Below are positions 17,198 through 25,612 of a stretch of 64,000 bases of DNA, piece by piece; the first letter of the stretch is position 1, and every line of letters starts with the position of its first letter. Source of the DNA: Desulfovibrio desulfuricans (GTDB lineage Bacteria; Desulfobacterota; Desulfovibrionia; Desulfovibrionales; Desulfovibrionaceae). The notes beneath the pieces were generated by a model. The model did no database searches, had not been told where the DNA came from, and saw only the letters and a list, made by a program, of their open reading frames with translations. The DNA lies in NCBI RefSeq assembly GCF_004801255.1, contig NZ_CP036295.1, positions 426,001 to 490,000 of the forward strand, read 5' to 3'. The position numbers and the translations under genes are program-made.

Positions 17198-17718
17198 ATC
17201 TGTTTGCGCCGCCGTTGCGCCCGCCGGGGGCTGCTGATGAGGAATCTTTTTTGCGCAAGTGCGTGCGCTGCGGCAAGTGCGTCACAGCCTGTCCGTATGA
17301 AAGCATAGAGCTGGCGGGCGGTTTTGGCCGCACCCGCCGCACGCCGCAGGTGCGCCCACGCAAAAAGCCCTGCTATCTGTGCATGAAGTGTCCGCCTGTC
17401 TGCCCCACGGGGGCGCTGGATAATTCAGTTGTGGAAATGCACCGGGCGGGCATGGGGCAAGCGTATATTCTCAAAACCCGCTGCCACAATTATACGGATG
17501 GCACCATCTGCATGACCTGCTATGACCGCTGCCCCCTGCGCGGCTCGGCGGTTGTGCTCTCGGGTGGGCTGGTGCCTGTGATGACAACTGCTTGCGTGGG
17601 CTGCGGCATCTGCGACTATGTATGCCCGGTGCAGGCCGTGGAAATTGTACCGGCGTCGTCGAGGCTCAAGCCGCCGCTGGCGGCGCCTACGGAAAAAGCG
17701 CCTGGAGGCAAGGCATGA
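17194..17718 (+). CDS. napG: NapG-like four-cluster ferredoxin without Tat signal
   Basis: NapG with NapH forms a quinol-oxidising branch that can feed the nitrate reductase. The 174-residue protein has cysteine groups for four [4Fe-4S] clusters: CVRCGKCVTACP, CYLCMKCPPVCP, CMTCYDRCP and CVGCGICDYVCP. The usual NapG Tat signal is absent: the protein starts MNLFAPPLRPPGA and reaches the first cluster at residue 23. It is therefore either cytoplasmic, resembling NapF in location, or exported with a partner. It overlaps both napD and napH by four bases. Confidence 0.87.
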   Translation: MNLFAPPLRPPGAADEESFLRKCVRCGKCVTACPYESIELAGGFGRTRRTPQVRPRKKPCYLCMKCPPVCPTGALDNSVVEMHRAGMGQAYILKTRCHNYTDGTICMTCYDRCPLRGSAVVLSGGLVPVMTTACVGCGICDYVCPVQAVEIVPASSRLKPPLAAPTEKAPGGKA

Positions 17719-18530
17719 AGCGGATAAAATGGATCCGGCGCGTGTTGCAACTGCTGGTAATTGCGGGCTTGTGCCTGTTGCCGTGGCTCAATGCGGCGGG
17801 CTGGCGCGGGGTGAGCGGCAGTTTTTTTGCGCTGGATTTTGGCGGGTTGCCCTTTGCCGACCCGGTAGCTGCGGCGCAGGTGGCGGCCATGGGAGTGTTG
17901 CCTGCGGCGCGGCTGATGGGCGGTGCTGTGCTGTCGCTGGGACTTGCCCTGTTGCTGGGGCGTGTTTTTTGCTCGTGGATTTGCCCTTACGGCTTTTTTT
18001 CGGAGCTTGCGTACCGTCTGCGCTGGCGGCGCGGCGGCGAGCGTCTGCAGGTGCGTCAGGCCTTTTGGGGCAAAACGCTCTTGCTGGCCATGGGGCTTGT
18101 GGCGGCGCTTGGGGCGGGCTTTCCCGCTTTGGGCATAGTGTCCCTGCCTGGTGAAATTTCTCTGCTGCCCGTGCTGGTGTGGCAGGGTGACGACGTGTGG
18201 CTGCTGATCGGGGCCGCTGCAGTGCCGCTGGCGGCGCTGGTGCTGGAGTTTGCCACGGGCAAGCGGCTGTGGTGCCGCTTTGTCTGCCCACAGTCGGTAC
18301 TGCTTGGGGCTGCGGCCAGATGTCTGCCCGCTAAAGCGCCGGGCCTGCGTATTGGCTGGCAGGTTGATAAATGCAGCTGCAAAGGCAAGCCGCCCTGCCA
18401 GCAGGCCTGTTCGCTGGACCTGACCCCGCGCCGTATTGGCGGCCCAGACCGCCGAGACTGCACGCACTGCGGCGACTGCGTTGCGACCTGCGCTGGCTAC
18501 GGCAAGGCGCTGGAGTGGCGGGGGGAGTAA
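17715..18530 (+). CDS. napH: NapH-like membrane ferredoxin
   Basis: The 271-residue protein is the membrane partner of NapG, thought to oxidise quinol. It has about four membrane helices (for example LLVIAGLCLLPWLNAAG and LMGGAVLSLGLALLLGRV), two cysteine motifs typical of NapH (CSWICPYG and CRFVCPQS), and a C-terminal ferredoxin-like region with CQQACSLDL and CTHCGDCVATC. The start is the ATG overlapping the napG stop. It ends the operon. The first C-terminal cluster motif is unusual (KCSCKGKPPCQQAC). Confidence 0.9.
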   Translation: MKRIKWIRRVLQLLVIAGLCLLPWLNAAGWRGVSGSFFALDFGGLPFADPVAAAQVAAMGVLPAARLMGGAVLSLGLALLLGRVFCSWICPYGFFSELAYRLRWRRGGERLQVRQAFWGKTLLLAMGLVAALGAGFPALGIVSLPGEISLLPVLVWQGDDVWLLIGAAAVPLAALVLEFATGKRLWCRFVCPQSVLLGAAARCLPAKAPGLRIGWQVDKCSCKGKPPCQQACSLDLTPRRIGGPDRRDCTHCGDCVATCAGYGKALEWRGE

Positions 18531-18551
18531 ATCAGGAATTTCGTCCCGCTA

Positions 18552-19688
18552 CTATTTTTCCACACGGCATTGTTCCCACGCCACCTCATACGCTGTGCTG
18601 CGCCCCCCGCCGGGTAGGGCTTGCAGCATCTTTTTATGAAGCAGGTCTTCAATCTCGCGCCATGCAGTCGCGCGCGATGTTTTTGTCATGCTCATGTATT
18701 TGCGGGTAGAAAGGCCACCTTCAAAGCCGCCGGGGCCAGCATCAAGCAGCCGATTGAGCACTTTGCGCTGCCGCTCGGTAAGGGCAAATTCGCTGTGGGT
18801 TTTCCAAAAGCGTGCTTTTAGCAGAATGGAATCCAGAGTTTTTTCTGCCGCAAGTATGGCGCGTTCAAGACAGCCAATAAACCAGAGCAACCAATCTGTT
18901 GTATCGCCAGAGCCTTTTTGCGTGCGCTCCAAAACTTCATAATACGACTCGCGGTCGGCCATGATCTGCGCAGACAGGCTGTAAAATCGCATGGTTGTTT
19001 TTTCGTCCTGCGCCAGGGCCATATCTGCTATGCTGCGGGCCAGCCTGCCGTTGCCGTCATCAAATGGATGGATTGTTACAAAATAAAAATGCGCCAGAGC
19101 CGCCCGGATGATCCCGTCCATCTGGATGAGGCTTGCAGCCCACCATTCAAAAAATGCCGTCATTTCTGCATCAAGGGTTTTTGAGTTTGGGGCCTCGTAG
19201 TGGATTTTTTGCCTGCCCACTGGTCCGGAAATTACCTGCATGGGCTTGGTGCGCCACGCACCCACGGTAATTTTATTGAATCCTGAATGCCCGGTCGGGA
19301 ACAGCGCCGCATGCCAGCCTTTAAGTCGGTCACTGGTCAATGGGGCGGCGTAGTTGCGCGTCGCGTCGAGGATTACCGACACCAACCCATCTGTAGCTCT
19401 GCCCGCTGGGCGCATGCCCGCATGCGGAAGCCCAAGGTGCATGGCGATGGATGAGCGCACGCCCTCCCTGTCAAGCGATTCGCCCTCAATGGCAGCGGTT
19501 TGCACGGCGTCTTCTTCCAGTGATAGGGCGCATGCCCGCAGGCTGTCATCGATGCCCAGCCCTGCGACGGTGCCCAGTAGACGCCCTTGTATCTTTCTAA
19601 CCGCAGCTAATGGCAGCAGAATTTTTTCAGAACTGAACTCAAAATTTTGCCAGTGCCTGTGCTGCCACACGTAATGAGGCGTTTCCAT
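18552..19688 (-). CDS. Fic-family protein with N-terminal inhibitory motif and C-terminal helix-turn-helix
   Basis: Fic enzymes transfer AMP or another nucleotide moiety to hydroxyl side chains. The 378-residue protein carries the catalytic motif HPFDDGNGRLAR near residue 205 and, upstream, TAAIEG near residue 70, matching the [S/T]xxxE[G/N] inhibitory helix of self-restrained class II Fic proteins. The N-terminal region (HYVWQHRHWQNFEF) resembles the DUF4172 domain. The C-terminus (LTERQRKVLNRLLD and ATAWREIEDLLHK) looks like a winged helix-turn-helix. I use ATG 19688, with GGAG nine bases upstream. A perfect inverted repeat overlaps the leader, so autoregulation is plausible. Lower GC than the neighbouring genes and a tRNA next door hint at transfer. 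Confidence 0.9.
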   Translation of the reverse strand: METPHYVWQHRHWQNFEFSSEKILLPLAAVRKIQGRLLGTVAGLGIDDSLRACALSLEEDAVQTAAIEGESLDREGVRSSIAMHLGLPHAGMRPAGRATDGLVSVILDATRNYAAPLTSDRLKGWHAALFPTGHSGFNKITVGAWRTKPMQVISGPVGRQKIHYEAPNSKTLDAEMTAFFEWWAASLIQMDGIIRAALAHFYFVTIHPFDDGNGRLARSIADMALAQDEKTTMRFYSLSAQIMADRESYYEVLERTQKGSGDTTDWLLWFIGCLERAILAAEKTLDSILLKARFWKTHSEFALTERQRKVLNRLLDAGPGGFEGGLSTRKYMSMTKTSRATAWREIEDLLHKKMLQALPGGGRSTAYEVAWEQCRVEK

Positions 19689-19690
19689 AA

Positions 19691-19719
19691 ATAATCGCTC
19701 CAAATTATGAAGCGATTAT
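19691..19719. promoter_or_regulatory. Operator-like palindrome overlapping fic ribosome site
   Basis: ATAATCGCT (19691-19699) and AGCGATTAT (19711-19719) form a perfect 9-bp inverted repeat with an 11-bp spacer, one helical turn centre to centre plus. It overlaps the fic ribosome-binding region, and another GATTAT half-site lies just upstream at 19724-19730. A dimeric helix-turn-helix repressor, possibly the Fic protein itself, would block expression from here. Confidence 0.55.
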
Positions 19720-19805
19720 GAGGGATAATCATTTCATTTGCAAGCTTGGGGGCGGGGATTGGGAAAAACGCGTGGAGGAAAGATTGGCATAATTTTTGTG
19801 ATGGA

Positions 19806-19849
19806 CCAAAAAGTCAAAATCCCGGATCCGTCATTTTGACGAATCCGGG
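19806..19849 (-). terminator. Intrinsic terminator of tRNA-Leu
   Basis: Read on the minus strand, CCCGGATTCGTCA pairs with TGACGGATCCGGG (19821-19849, two internal mismatches) and is followed by T-rich sequence ending in a T-run at about 19806-19812. It sits 19 bases after the tRNA 3' end. Confidence 0.75.
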
Positions 19850-19867
19850 AATCTCCTTGATATTCAA

Positions 19868-19953
19868 TGGTACCCGGAGCGGGACTTGAACCCGCACAGC
19901 CTTGCGGCCGAGGGATTTTAAGTCCCTTGTGTCTACCATTCCACCATCCGGGC
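19868..19953 (-). tRNA. tRNA-Leu (anticodon UAA)
   Basis: The minus strand reads an 86-base class II tRNA with encoded CCA. The acceptor arm is GCCCGGA/TCCGGGT, the D arm contains TGGAATGGTAGACAC, the anticodon loop is CTTAAAA with UAA anticodon, the long variable arm is TCGGCCGCAAGGCTG, and the T arm is CGGGTTCAAGTCCCG. The long variable arm and A73 discriminator identify leucine. A Fic gene lies immediately downstream. Confidence 0.95.
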
Positions 19954-20114
19954 ATGTTATCGCGCGGCATACGGCGTGCGCCGCTGCTGCTCTGGTCTTT
20001 TTGGGGGCAGCTGGGTTTTCATTCAGCTCGCAGCCGACCATTCTCGCCAGCTTGGAGCTGCCTTCTGCGCCAGCTATCCGCCAAATCTGCAAAACCGTCA
20101 GACAAAATTTTTAG

Positions 20115-20558
20115 TCAGCTCTCTGTCCCGTCCCCAAGCTCATCCGAGGCCCGTGGCTGCGGGGCTGCGCCAGCGATGCGCCAGACCTTGAGGCTTTGCG
20201 GCGGGTCAAGGGGAACGGGGCGTTCTTCTTCCTGCCATTCACCATGTCGCAGCCAGAAAATGTGCATTGATTCAAAATTTTTGTCCAGGCACAGCAGCCT
20301 GCCGCGCACGCCTTGCGGCAGTAGCGCGGCAATTTCAAGAGCGATTTTGCGGTATACATAGAGCCGGTGCGCTTCAAAAACGCACTGGAACATAAGCGCA
20401 TCGCCCAGGGGGGTAAAGTCCAGGTGGGCAGCGCCAGCCCGCTGAAGCAGCAGCTCCACGTCGCGGGTCAGGTCTTCTTCCACTTCAATCAGGGCCTCGT
20501 AGGTGAGGCTGTCGTCATAACTGAAGTGCGCAAAAAGTTCGCTGCGATTCTTGTCCAT
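20115..20558 (-). CDS. Conserved-looking protein of unknown function
   Basis: The likely start is MDKNRSELFAHFSYDD (ATG 20558), giving 147 residues; no strong ribosome site precedes it, and a longer in-frame start at 20666 is possible. The sequence is mixed alpha/beta, acidic at the N-terminus (YEALIEVEEDLTRDVELLLQ) with a central FTPLGDALMFQCVFEAHRLY and a proline-rich tail. There is no signal peptide or membrane helix. I do not recognise a family. It is divergent from pgpA. Confidence 0.6.
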   Translation of the reverse strand: MDKNRSELFAHFSYDDSLTYEALIEVEEDLTRDVELLLQRAGAAHLDFTPLGDALMFQCVFEAHRLYVYRKIALEIAALLPQGVRGRLLCLDKNFESMHIFWLRHGEWQEEERPVPLDPPQSLKVWRIAGAAPQPRASDELGDGTES

Positions 20559-20680
20559 GGGCTTGCATATACGGCAAATATGCCCTTTAGGCAATAATTG
20601 CGCGTGGATGTCTTCAGTGCTGGTCTTGCGCGGGCTTTGCGCGTAAGCTGCACAAAAAACACGCACAAAGCGGAGGCCGC

Positions 20681-21151
20681 ATGAGTTTTTTTGACAAGCT
20701 GATTCTGTCGTTCTGCCGTCTGGGCGTAGCCGGGCTTGACCCCAAGGCCCCCGGAACCTGGGGCACGGCCATAGCCTGCCTGCTGGCTCCGTATATTTTT
20801 CTGCCGCTGTCGCTGCCGTGGCGGGCGGTGCTGCTGGTGGTCATTTTTGTGCTGGGGGGGCTTGCCTCCACCCGTGCAGAGCAGCTGCTTGACCGCAAAG
20901 ACCCCGGCGAGGTGGTTATTGACGAGCTTGTAGGGGTGTGGCTTGTGCTGCTGCCCTTTCAAAACCCCGGCTTTGGGCTGGTGCTGGCGGCGTTTGCCTT
21001 TTTTCGGCTGTTCGACATCTGCAAGCCGTGGCCCGTACGGGCTTCGGAAAACTGGCTGCCCGCCGGGTTTGGCATAATGATCGACGATGTTTTGGCTGGC
21101 GTGTGGGCCTTGCTGTGCGTGGCCCTGCTGCACGCGACGGGCCTTGTGTAA
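20681..21151 (+). CDS. pgpA: Phosphatidylglycerophosphatase A
   Basis: PgpA dephosphorylates phosphatidylglycerophosphate to phosphatidylglycerol at the inner membrane. The 156-residue protein has the family signatures GLDPKAPGTWGT near the N-terminus and DPGEVVIDELVGVW in the middle, where acidic residues bind metal, plus two to three hydrophobic helices and the late FRLFDICKPWPVRASE motif. GGAGG precedes the ATG by four bases. It is a neighbour of other phospholipid genes (psd, pssA) but not in one operon with them. Confidence 0.93.
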   Translation: MSFFDKLILSFCRLGVAGLDPKAPGTWGTAIACLLAPYIFLPLSLPWRAVLLVVIFVLGGLASTRAEQLLDRKDPGEVVIDELVGVWLVLLPFQNPGFGLVLAAFAFFRLFDICKPWPVRASENWLPAGFGIMIDDVLAGVWALLCVALLHATGLV

Positions 21152-21253
21152 GGCCTTGAAGTGCAAGGGCCACAGAATTGGGCAGAGCTAAGGGGGCGCG
21201 GCCTTGGGCGCAAAAGGCCACTCATGTGGCGGGAAAAGCCGCCGCGCCCGCAG

Positions 21254-21472
21254 CTACTTCATGCGGTAGGTAATGCGCCCGCGGGTGAGGTCGTAAGGAG
21301 AAAGCTCTACCTTAACGCGGTCGCCGGGCAGAATGCGGATATAAAACTTGCGCATTTTGCCAGAAATGTGGGCCAGAACTTCGTGGCCGTTCTCCAGTTC
21401 CACTCGGAACATGGCGTTGGGCAGGGCTTCCTGCACCACGCCGTCTACTTCGATTGATCCTTCCTTGGCCAT
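21254..21472 (-). CDS. infA: Translation initiation factor IF-1
   Basis: The 72-residue protein is a complete OB-fold IF-1: [20 protein letters not shown] at the N-terminus, [17 protein letters not shown] in the middle, and [13 protein letters not shown] at the end. It binds the ribosomal A site during initiation. GGAG lies seven bases before the start. Length and residues are standard. Confidence 0.97.
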   Translation of the reverse strand: MAKEGSIEVDGVVQEALPNAMFRVELENGHEVLAHISGKMRKFYIRILPGDRVKVELSPYDLTRGRITYRMK

Positions 21473-21608
21473 GTGTACTCCAAAATATGATGTGGATAAA
21501 CGCCGGTCAGCTTCACAAAAAAGCGTGACGCTGTCAACACGCCCTTGCCCCCCGCCGGAGGCTGAGCGGCGTGCAGACAGCGCCCGCTATGGATGCACGT
21601 AAAAAAAG

Positions 21609-22454
21609 TTATTTCTTGCGGCCCTTGGGGGCTTTGCCCTCGGGGCGGATTTTGCGCTCGGCCGGGGGCATGTGCGGGGCCAGCACCGGGGCCTTGCGGC
21701 ACAGCAGCCACAAACCCGCCAGCATCAGCGGCACGCACAGCAGCTGCCCCATGGTCAGCCAGCCAAAGGCCAGATACCCCAGCTGCACATCGGGCACGCG
21801 TACAAATTCTACCGCAAAGCGAAAAACGGCGTAGCCCAGGGCAAACAGCCCCGAGACCGCACCTGTTTTGCGCGGCTTTAAAGAAAACACCCATACCATG
21901 ACAAAAAGCGCCAGCCCTTCCAGCGCCGCTTCGTACAGCTGCGAGGGATGGCGGGGCAGTGCCCCCGCACCGGGAAATACGATGGCCCACGGCACATCGC
22001 TGACCTTGCCCCACAGCTCGCCGTTGATAAAGTTGCCGAGCCTGCCAAAAAAGAGGCCCTGCGGAATCAGCGGCGCAATAAAATCGGACACTTCAAGAAA
22101 CGACCTGCCCCGCGTGCGGGCAAAATACCAGAAGGCCCCAAGCACGCCCAGCAACCCGCCGTGAAACGACATCCCGCCGTTCCAGATGCGCATGATTTCC
22201 ATGGGGTCGTTGATGTACACGGGCAGATCATAAAACAGCACATAGCCGATCCTGCCGCCCAGAATGATGCCAATCATCACGCAGGTCAGCAGGTCGTCCA
22301 CATCGGGGGCTGTCCAGCCAGAGCCGGGGCGCGACGCGCGCCAGCGGCCAAGCGCCCAGCCAAGGCCAAACCCGGCCAGATACATGAGCCCGTACCAGCG
22401 CAGCTGCAGGCTGCCGATGGAAAGGGCAACGGGGTCTATTTGAGCAAGATTCAT
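21609..22454 (-). CDS. lgt: Prolipoprotein diacylglyceryl transferase
   Basis: Lgt transfers diacylglycerol from phosphatidylglycerol to the lipobox cysteine of prolipoproteins. The 281-residue membrane protein has the diagnostic [10 protein letters not shown] near residue 19, [13 protein letters not shown] near 66, HGGLLGVL near 98 (catalytic histidine region), and [13 protein letters not shown] near 136. Seven membrane helices are apparent. Its start overlaps the moaC stop by four bases. The C-terminus ([16 protein letters not shown]) is basic and cytoplasmic. Confidence 0.95.
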   Translation of the reverse strand: MNLAQIDPVALSIGSLQLRWYGLMYLAGFGLGWALGRWRASRPGSGWTAPDVDDLLTCVMIGIILGGRIGYVLFYDLPVYINDPMEIMRIWNGGMSFHGGLLGVLGAFWYFARTRGRSFLEVSDFIAPLIPQGLFFGRLGNFINGELWGKVSDVPWAIVFPGAGALPRHPSQLYEAALEGLALFVMVWVFSLKPRKTGAVSGLFALGYAVFRFAVEFVRVPDVQLGYLAFGWLTMGQLLCVPLMLAGLWLLCRKAPVLAPHMPPAERKIRPEGKAPKGRKK

Positions 22455-22942
22455 GCGTTATAATCCTGAGCGTTGAATTCGCCGCTTTTGCCGCCGCGTT
22501 TGTGCAGCAGACGCACGTTGCTGATAACGATGTCGCGCTGCACGGCCTTGCACATGTCGTAGATGGTGGCCGCCGCCGTTTGAGCCGCGACGATGGCTTC
22601 CATCTCGACGCCGGTGGGGCCGACAGTGCGGGTCTCCGCCTCAATGCGCACCGTGGGGGGCATTTCTGTAACCGTAAACCGCACGTCGGCATAGGTCAGG
22701 TTGAGCGGATGGCACATGGGTATAAGTTCGCCGGTGCGCTTGGCGGCCATGATGCCGCCAATCTTGGCGCAGGTGAGCACATCGCCCTTGGGCAGGGCGT
22801 TTTTGCGCAGCAGTTCCATGGTGGCCGGGGCCAGTTCAACGATGGCTTCGGCTATGGCAACGCGCTCGGTGGGCTTTTTTGCGCCCACATCCACCATGGT
22901 TACGTTGCCCTGGCTGTCGAGATGCGTAAAGTTGTCGCTCAT
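22451..22942 (-). CDS. moaC: Cyclic pyranopterin monophosphate synthase accessory protein
   Basis: MoaC converts the GTP-derived intermediate made by MoaA to cyclic pyranopterin monophosphate, the first precursor of molybdenum cofactor. The 163-residue protein has [34 protein letters not shown] (with the active HPL region), [13 protein letters not shown] and [11 protein letters not shown], all conserved in MoaC. It feeds Moco synthesis needed by NapA. It is translationally coupled to lgt. I see no Moco-type riboswitch in its leader. Confidence 0.95.
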   Translation of the reverse strand: MSDNFTHLDSQGNVTMVDVGAKKPTERVAIAEAIVELAPATMELLRKNALPKGDVLTCAKIGGIMAAKRTGELIPMCHPLNLTYADVRFTVTEMPPTVRIEAETRTVGPTGVEMEAIVAAQTAAATIYDMCKAVQRDIVISNVRLLHKRGGKSGEFNAQDYNA

Positions 22943-23115
22943 GGATACCTCTGGTATTTGCCGCCGGCAAAGGCGCGCCGGGCGGAATTTTACGCGCTTT
23001 TGCCGCAGCTGGGCGCGGCAGGAGGGCGCGAAAGGTATTGATACTCTAAAAAACTGCGGGAGTCATTGTGCCTGTGCGCGGGCCGCCAGCCGGGCAGAGT
23101 CCGGGTCGGGCCCGC

Positions 23116-24318
23116 TCAGCGCAGGCCAACCAGCCAGTGCAGCAGGCTTGGCTTTGTGGGCGGGCGCGGCGTTTGCCACAGAGAGTCGCGGCGGCTGTCG
23201 GAAAAACGCATACGTTCGCGCAGCAGGCACGGCTCAATTGCTGCCCCTGATGCAGAGGCCGGGGCGGATGCGCTGGCACGCTGAGGCGTGTCTTTTGCGG
23301 CAGAGGGGTCTGGGGGGGCAGGCGAGGGCACAGGGGCCAGCTCTGCCATGTATTTAAAGGGAATATCCGCACTCGGGCGCAGGCTCATGACCTTGCGCAC
23401 AATGGCAAGGCTGCTGCCAAAGCGCAGGTCATGCACCATGATGTAGCTGGGGGCGGGGGAGTCGGGCCGCGCAGGGGCGGCGTTGTCGGGCAGCATGTCG
23501 GCTGGCAGGGGAGCAACCACCGGCAGCAGGGTAAACTGCAAAAAAGCGTCCGCTACCACAGATTGCCGCGCAAGATCACGGGCCAGGCTTTCGGGCAGGG
23601 CCGTGTCGGCGGTTTCAGGTCCTTGGGGCGCGCCCAGGGCATTCATGCCCTGCGCGTACACCATCAGGCCGTCGGGCGTGCCCACCGTGTACAGGGCGCG
23701 CCAAAAAAAGGGCGCAAACGCATCCGGCAGCACTACAAGACTCTGGGGGGGGCGGCCTTGCGCCGTGAGGCGCGCGCGGGTCTGGGCCGTATGCCAGGCG
23801 TTCAGCCCCATGGAAAGGCCGGGGTAGACAAACAGCCACGCCGCTGCCAGCAGCATGAGGCCGCGCCGAGCACGCCAGCGCCATATGGCCCACAGCAGGG
23901 GCAGGGTGAGCAGCAGGTCAATGATGAAGACCGCATTCAGCCGTACGCGCATGCTTGAAAACGGCTGAAAAATCATGGTGCCGTAGGTGGTTATGCAGTC
24001 AAGCCAGATGTGCAGCAGCACCATGGCCGTCATAAACAGCCATGTCTTGGCAAATCGCCAGTGGCCTTCGGTGCTTGGCCGCCACAGGGCGTAGCCCGCC
24101 AGCGCCAGCGCCAGCCCCAGCAGGGGGGCGAAGGCCAGCGAATGGGTTATGCCCCTGTGCAGCACTAAAAATTGCAGGGGGGTATTTGCCAGCGTTACGT
24201 CAACATCGGGCGAAGCGGCGGCCAGAGCGGCAAGGGGAACAGCCCAGCGGCTTGCGGGACGCCGGGGCATGGCTAGCATGGCCACAGCGCCGCTGGCGGC
24301 ATGTGTGATTGGATCCAT
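23116..24318 (-). CDS. YdjM-like membrane-bound metal-dependent hydrolase
   Basis: The start at MDPITHAASGAVAM (24318) begins with the DPxTH motif of the DUF457/YdjM family, and HRGITHSLAFAP near residue 55 and LLHIWLDCITTYGT near 104 supply the other conserved His/Asp residues of this putative metal site. Three or four membrane helices follow, then about 230 residues of less conserved periplasmic or cytoplasmic domain ending in a proline/alanine-rich tail. Function is unproven in the family. It lies four bases after a small lipoprotein gene and probably shares its transcript. Confidence 0.82.
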   Translation of the reverse strand: MDPITHAASGAVAMLAMPRRPASRWAVPLAALAAASPDVDVTLANTPLQFLVLHRGITHSLAFAPLLGLALALAGYALWRPSTEGHWRFAKTWLFMTAMVLLHIWLDCITTYGTMIFQPFSSMRVRLNAVFIIDLLLTLPLLWAIWRWRARRGLMLLAAAWLFVYPGLSMGLNAWHTAQTRARLTAQGRPPQSLVVLPDAFAPFFWRALYTVGTPDGLMVYAQGMNALGAPQGPETADTALPESLARDLARQSVVADAFLQFTLLPVVAPLPADMLPDNAAPARPDSPAPSYIMVHDLRFGSSLAIVRKVMSLRPSADIPFKYMAELAPVPSPAPPDPSAAKDTPQRASASAPASASGAAIEPCLLRERMRFSDSRRDSLWQTPRPPTKPSLLHWLVGLR

Positions 24319-24322
24319 GTAA

Positions 24323-24661
24323 TTACTGCCTGAAAGGGCTGCGCTGTTTGGGAACAGCCCTGTACTGGGGGTCTTCGGGGTCAGTGACCGGCTCAAGGCC
24401 GTTGGTGCGCCTGAACTGCATCATGCGCCACTGCTGCACGTTGTCCATCACGTCGGGGCGGTTTTGCAGATAGAGCATGCGCTGGGTATTGCTGGAGCCG
24501 TACACGGGGTAGCGCAGCTGATCTTCCACGCTGACGCCCTGCGGCTGCGAATCGCTGCGGGAGGATGTTCCCTCGCCGATGTCCTTGGGGCCGCAACCGC
24601 CAAGGCCGCCGGTGGCGGACAGCAACAGGGCCAAAAGGCATGCAGCGATCCTTCTGTTCAT
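24323..24661 (-). CDS. Small lipoprotein of unknown function
   Basis: The start at ATG 24661 gives a classic lipoprotein signal: MNRRIAACLLALLLSATGG followed by the lipobox LGGC. The mature part of about 88 residues contains DQLRYPVYGSSNTQRMLYLQ and ends QYRAVPKQRSPFRQ; it has no other cysteines. I do not recognise a family. It precedes the YdjM-like gene on the same strand. Confidence 0.7.
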   Translation of the reverse strand: MNRRIAACLLALLLSATGGLGGCGPKDIGEGTSSRSDSQPQGVSVEDQLRYPVYGSSNTQRMLYLQNRPDVMDNVQQWRMMQFRRTNGLEPVTDPEDPQYRAVPKQRSPFRQ

Positions 24662-24919
24662 AATGGCAGTATAGCTGCGTCGCAGGCACTGTGCAATAGG
24701 AGCGCACTGTGCCCTCGCTGCGGCGGTAGGGGGGCTGCGGCCAGCCTGGAAGCGTCCCTGTGATTTGCTTGTGCTGCATGGACCCGCAGGCGCTGCCAGC
24801 GCGGGCATGCTTGCCTTGAAGGCAAACGCGGGGTATAGTTATCTTTCGGCATATGGCCGATCAGGATTTGCGGGCGCGGCGCGTTGCGCGTGCCTGCCAC
24901 AACCCCCACAGGAGTCGCC

Positions 24920-25561
24920 ATGCGTACACCCAATTGCGGCATCACCCCCGAAGGCTGGCCGTGCATCGGCCTTACCGGCCTTAGTTCCCTGGTATTTGCC
25001 TGCATGGGATGGTGGTTTCCTGCTGTGGTTTTTCTGGCCCTGTGCTGGTTCAGCATGCATTTTTTCCGCGATCCCGAGCGTGTGGTTCCCCAGGGCGAGG
25101 GTCTTGCCGTCAGCCCTGCGGACGGCAAGGTCGTCCGCATCGAAGAGCGGCCCGACCCCTTTACCGACGAACCCCGGCTGTGCGTGAGCATCTTTATGAA
25201 TGTGTTCAGCGTGCATGTGAACCGCGCCCCTGTGACGGGCACGGTCGAGGACATCAGGTATTTTCCCGGCGCGTTTGTAAACGCAGCCTTTGACAAGGCC
25301 TCCACGCACAACGAGCGCTGCGCCTACAGCCTGCGCGATGTCGAGGGCAACCCCTGGACCATGGTGCAGATTGCTGGCCTTGTGGCCCGCCGCATCGTGT
25401 GCCGGGTGGAAGAGGGCGAGGCGCTGGCCCGTGGGCAACGCTACGGCATGATCCGTTTTGGCTCGCGAGTTGACCTTTATCTCCCCCAAGGATATGTTGC
25501 GGCCACGCGCATCGGCGAACAGGTCTTCGCCGGGCAGAGCGTGGTGGCCAGGGCAAAGTAG
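24920..25561 (+). CDS. psd: Phosphatidylserine decarboxylase, short proenzyme type
   Basis: Psd converts phosphatidylserine to phosphatidylethanolamine using a pyruvoyl group formed by self-cleavage. The 213-residue protein belongs to the short (archaeal/Psd-B-like) class. It has a membrane hairpin ([20 protein letters not shown]), [35 protein letters not shown] (catalytic His), and near the C-terminus [11 protein letters not shown], where Gly-Ser is the cleavage site that yields the pyruvoyl serine. AGGAG precedes ATG 24920. It is followed 51 bases later by pssA, the preceding step of the pathway. Confidence 0.94.
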   Translation: MRTPNCGITPEGWPCIGLTGLSSLVFACMGWWFPAVVFLALCWFSMHFFRDPERVVPQGEGLAVSPADGKVVRIEERPDPFTDEPRLCVSIFMNVFSVHVNRAPVTGTVEDIRYFPGAFVNAAFDKASTHNERCAYSLRDVEGNPWTMVQIAGLVARRIVCRVEEGEALARGQRYGMIRFGSRVDLYLPQGYVAATRIGEQVFAGQSVVARAK

Positions 25562-25612
25562 CCCCTGCCCGCAAAGCCGCAGCAGGGCGGCAGTTATAAA
25601 AGATGGTGAACA

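Noticed and set aside
19868..19953. Attachment site of an integrated element at tRNA-Leu
   Set aside because: No direct repeat of the tRNA 3' end and no integrase gene was found nearby; the Fic gene alone is not enough to define an island.
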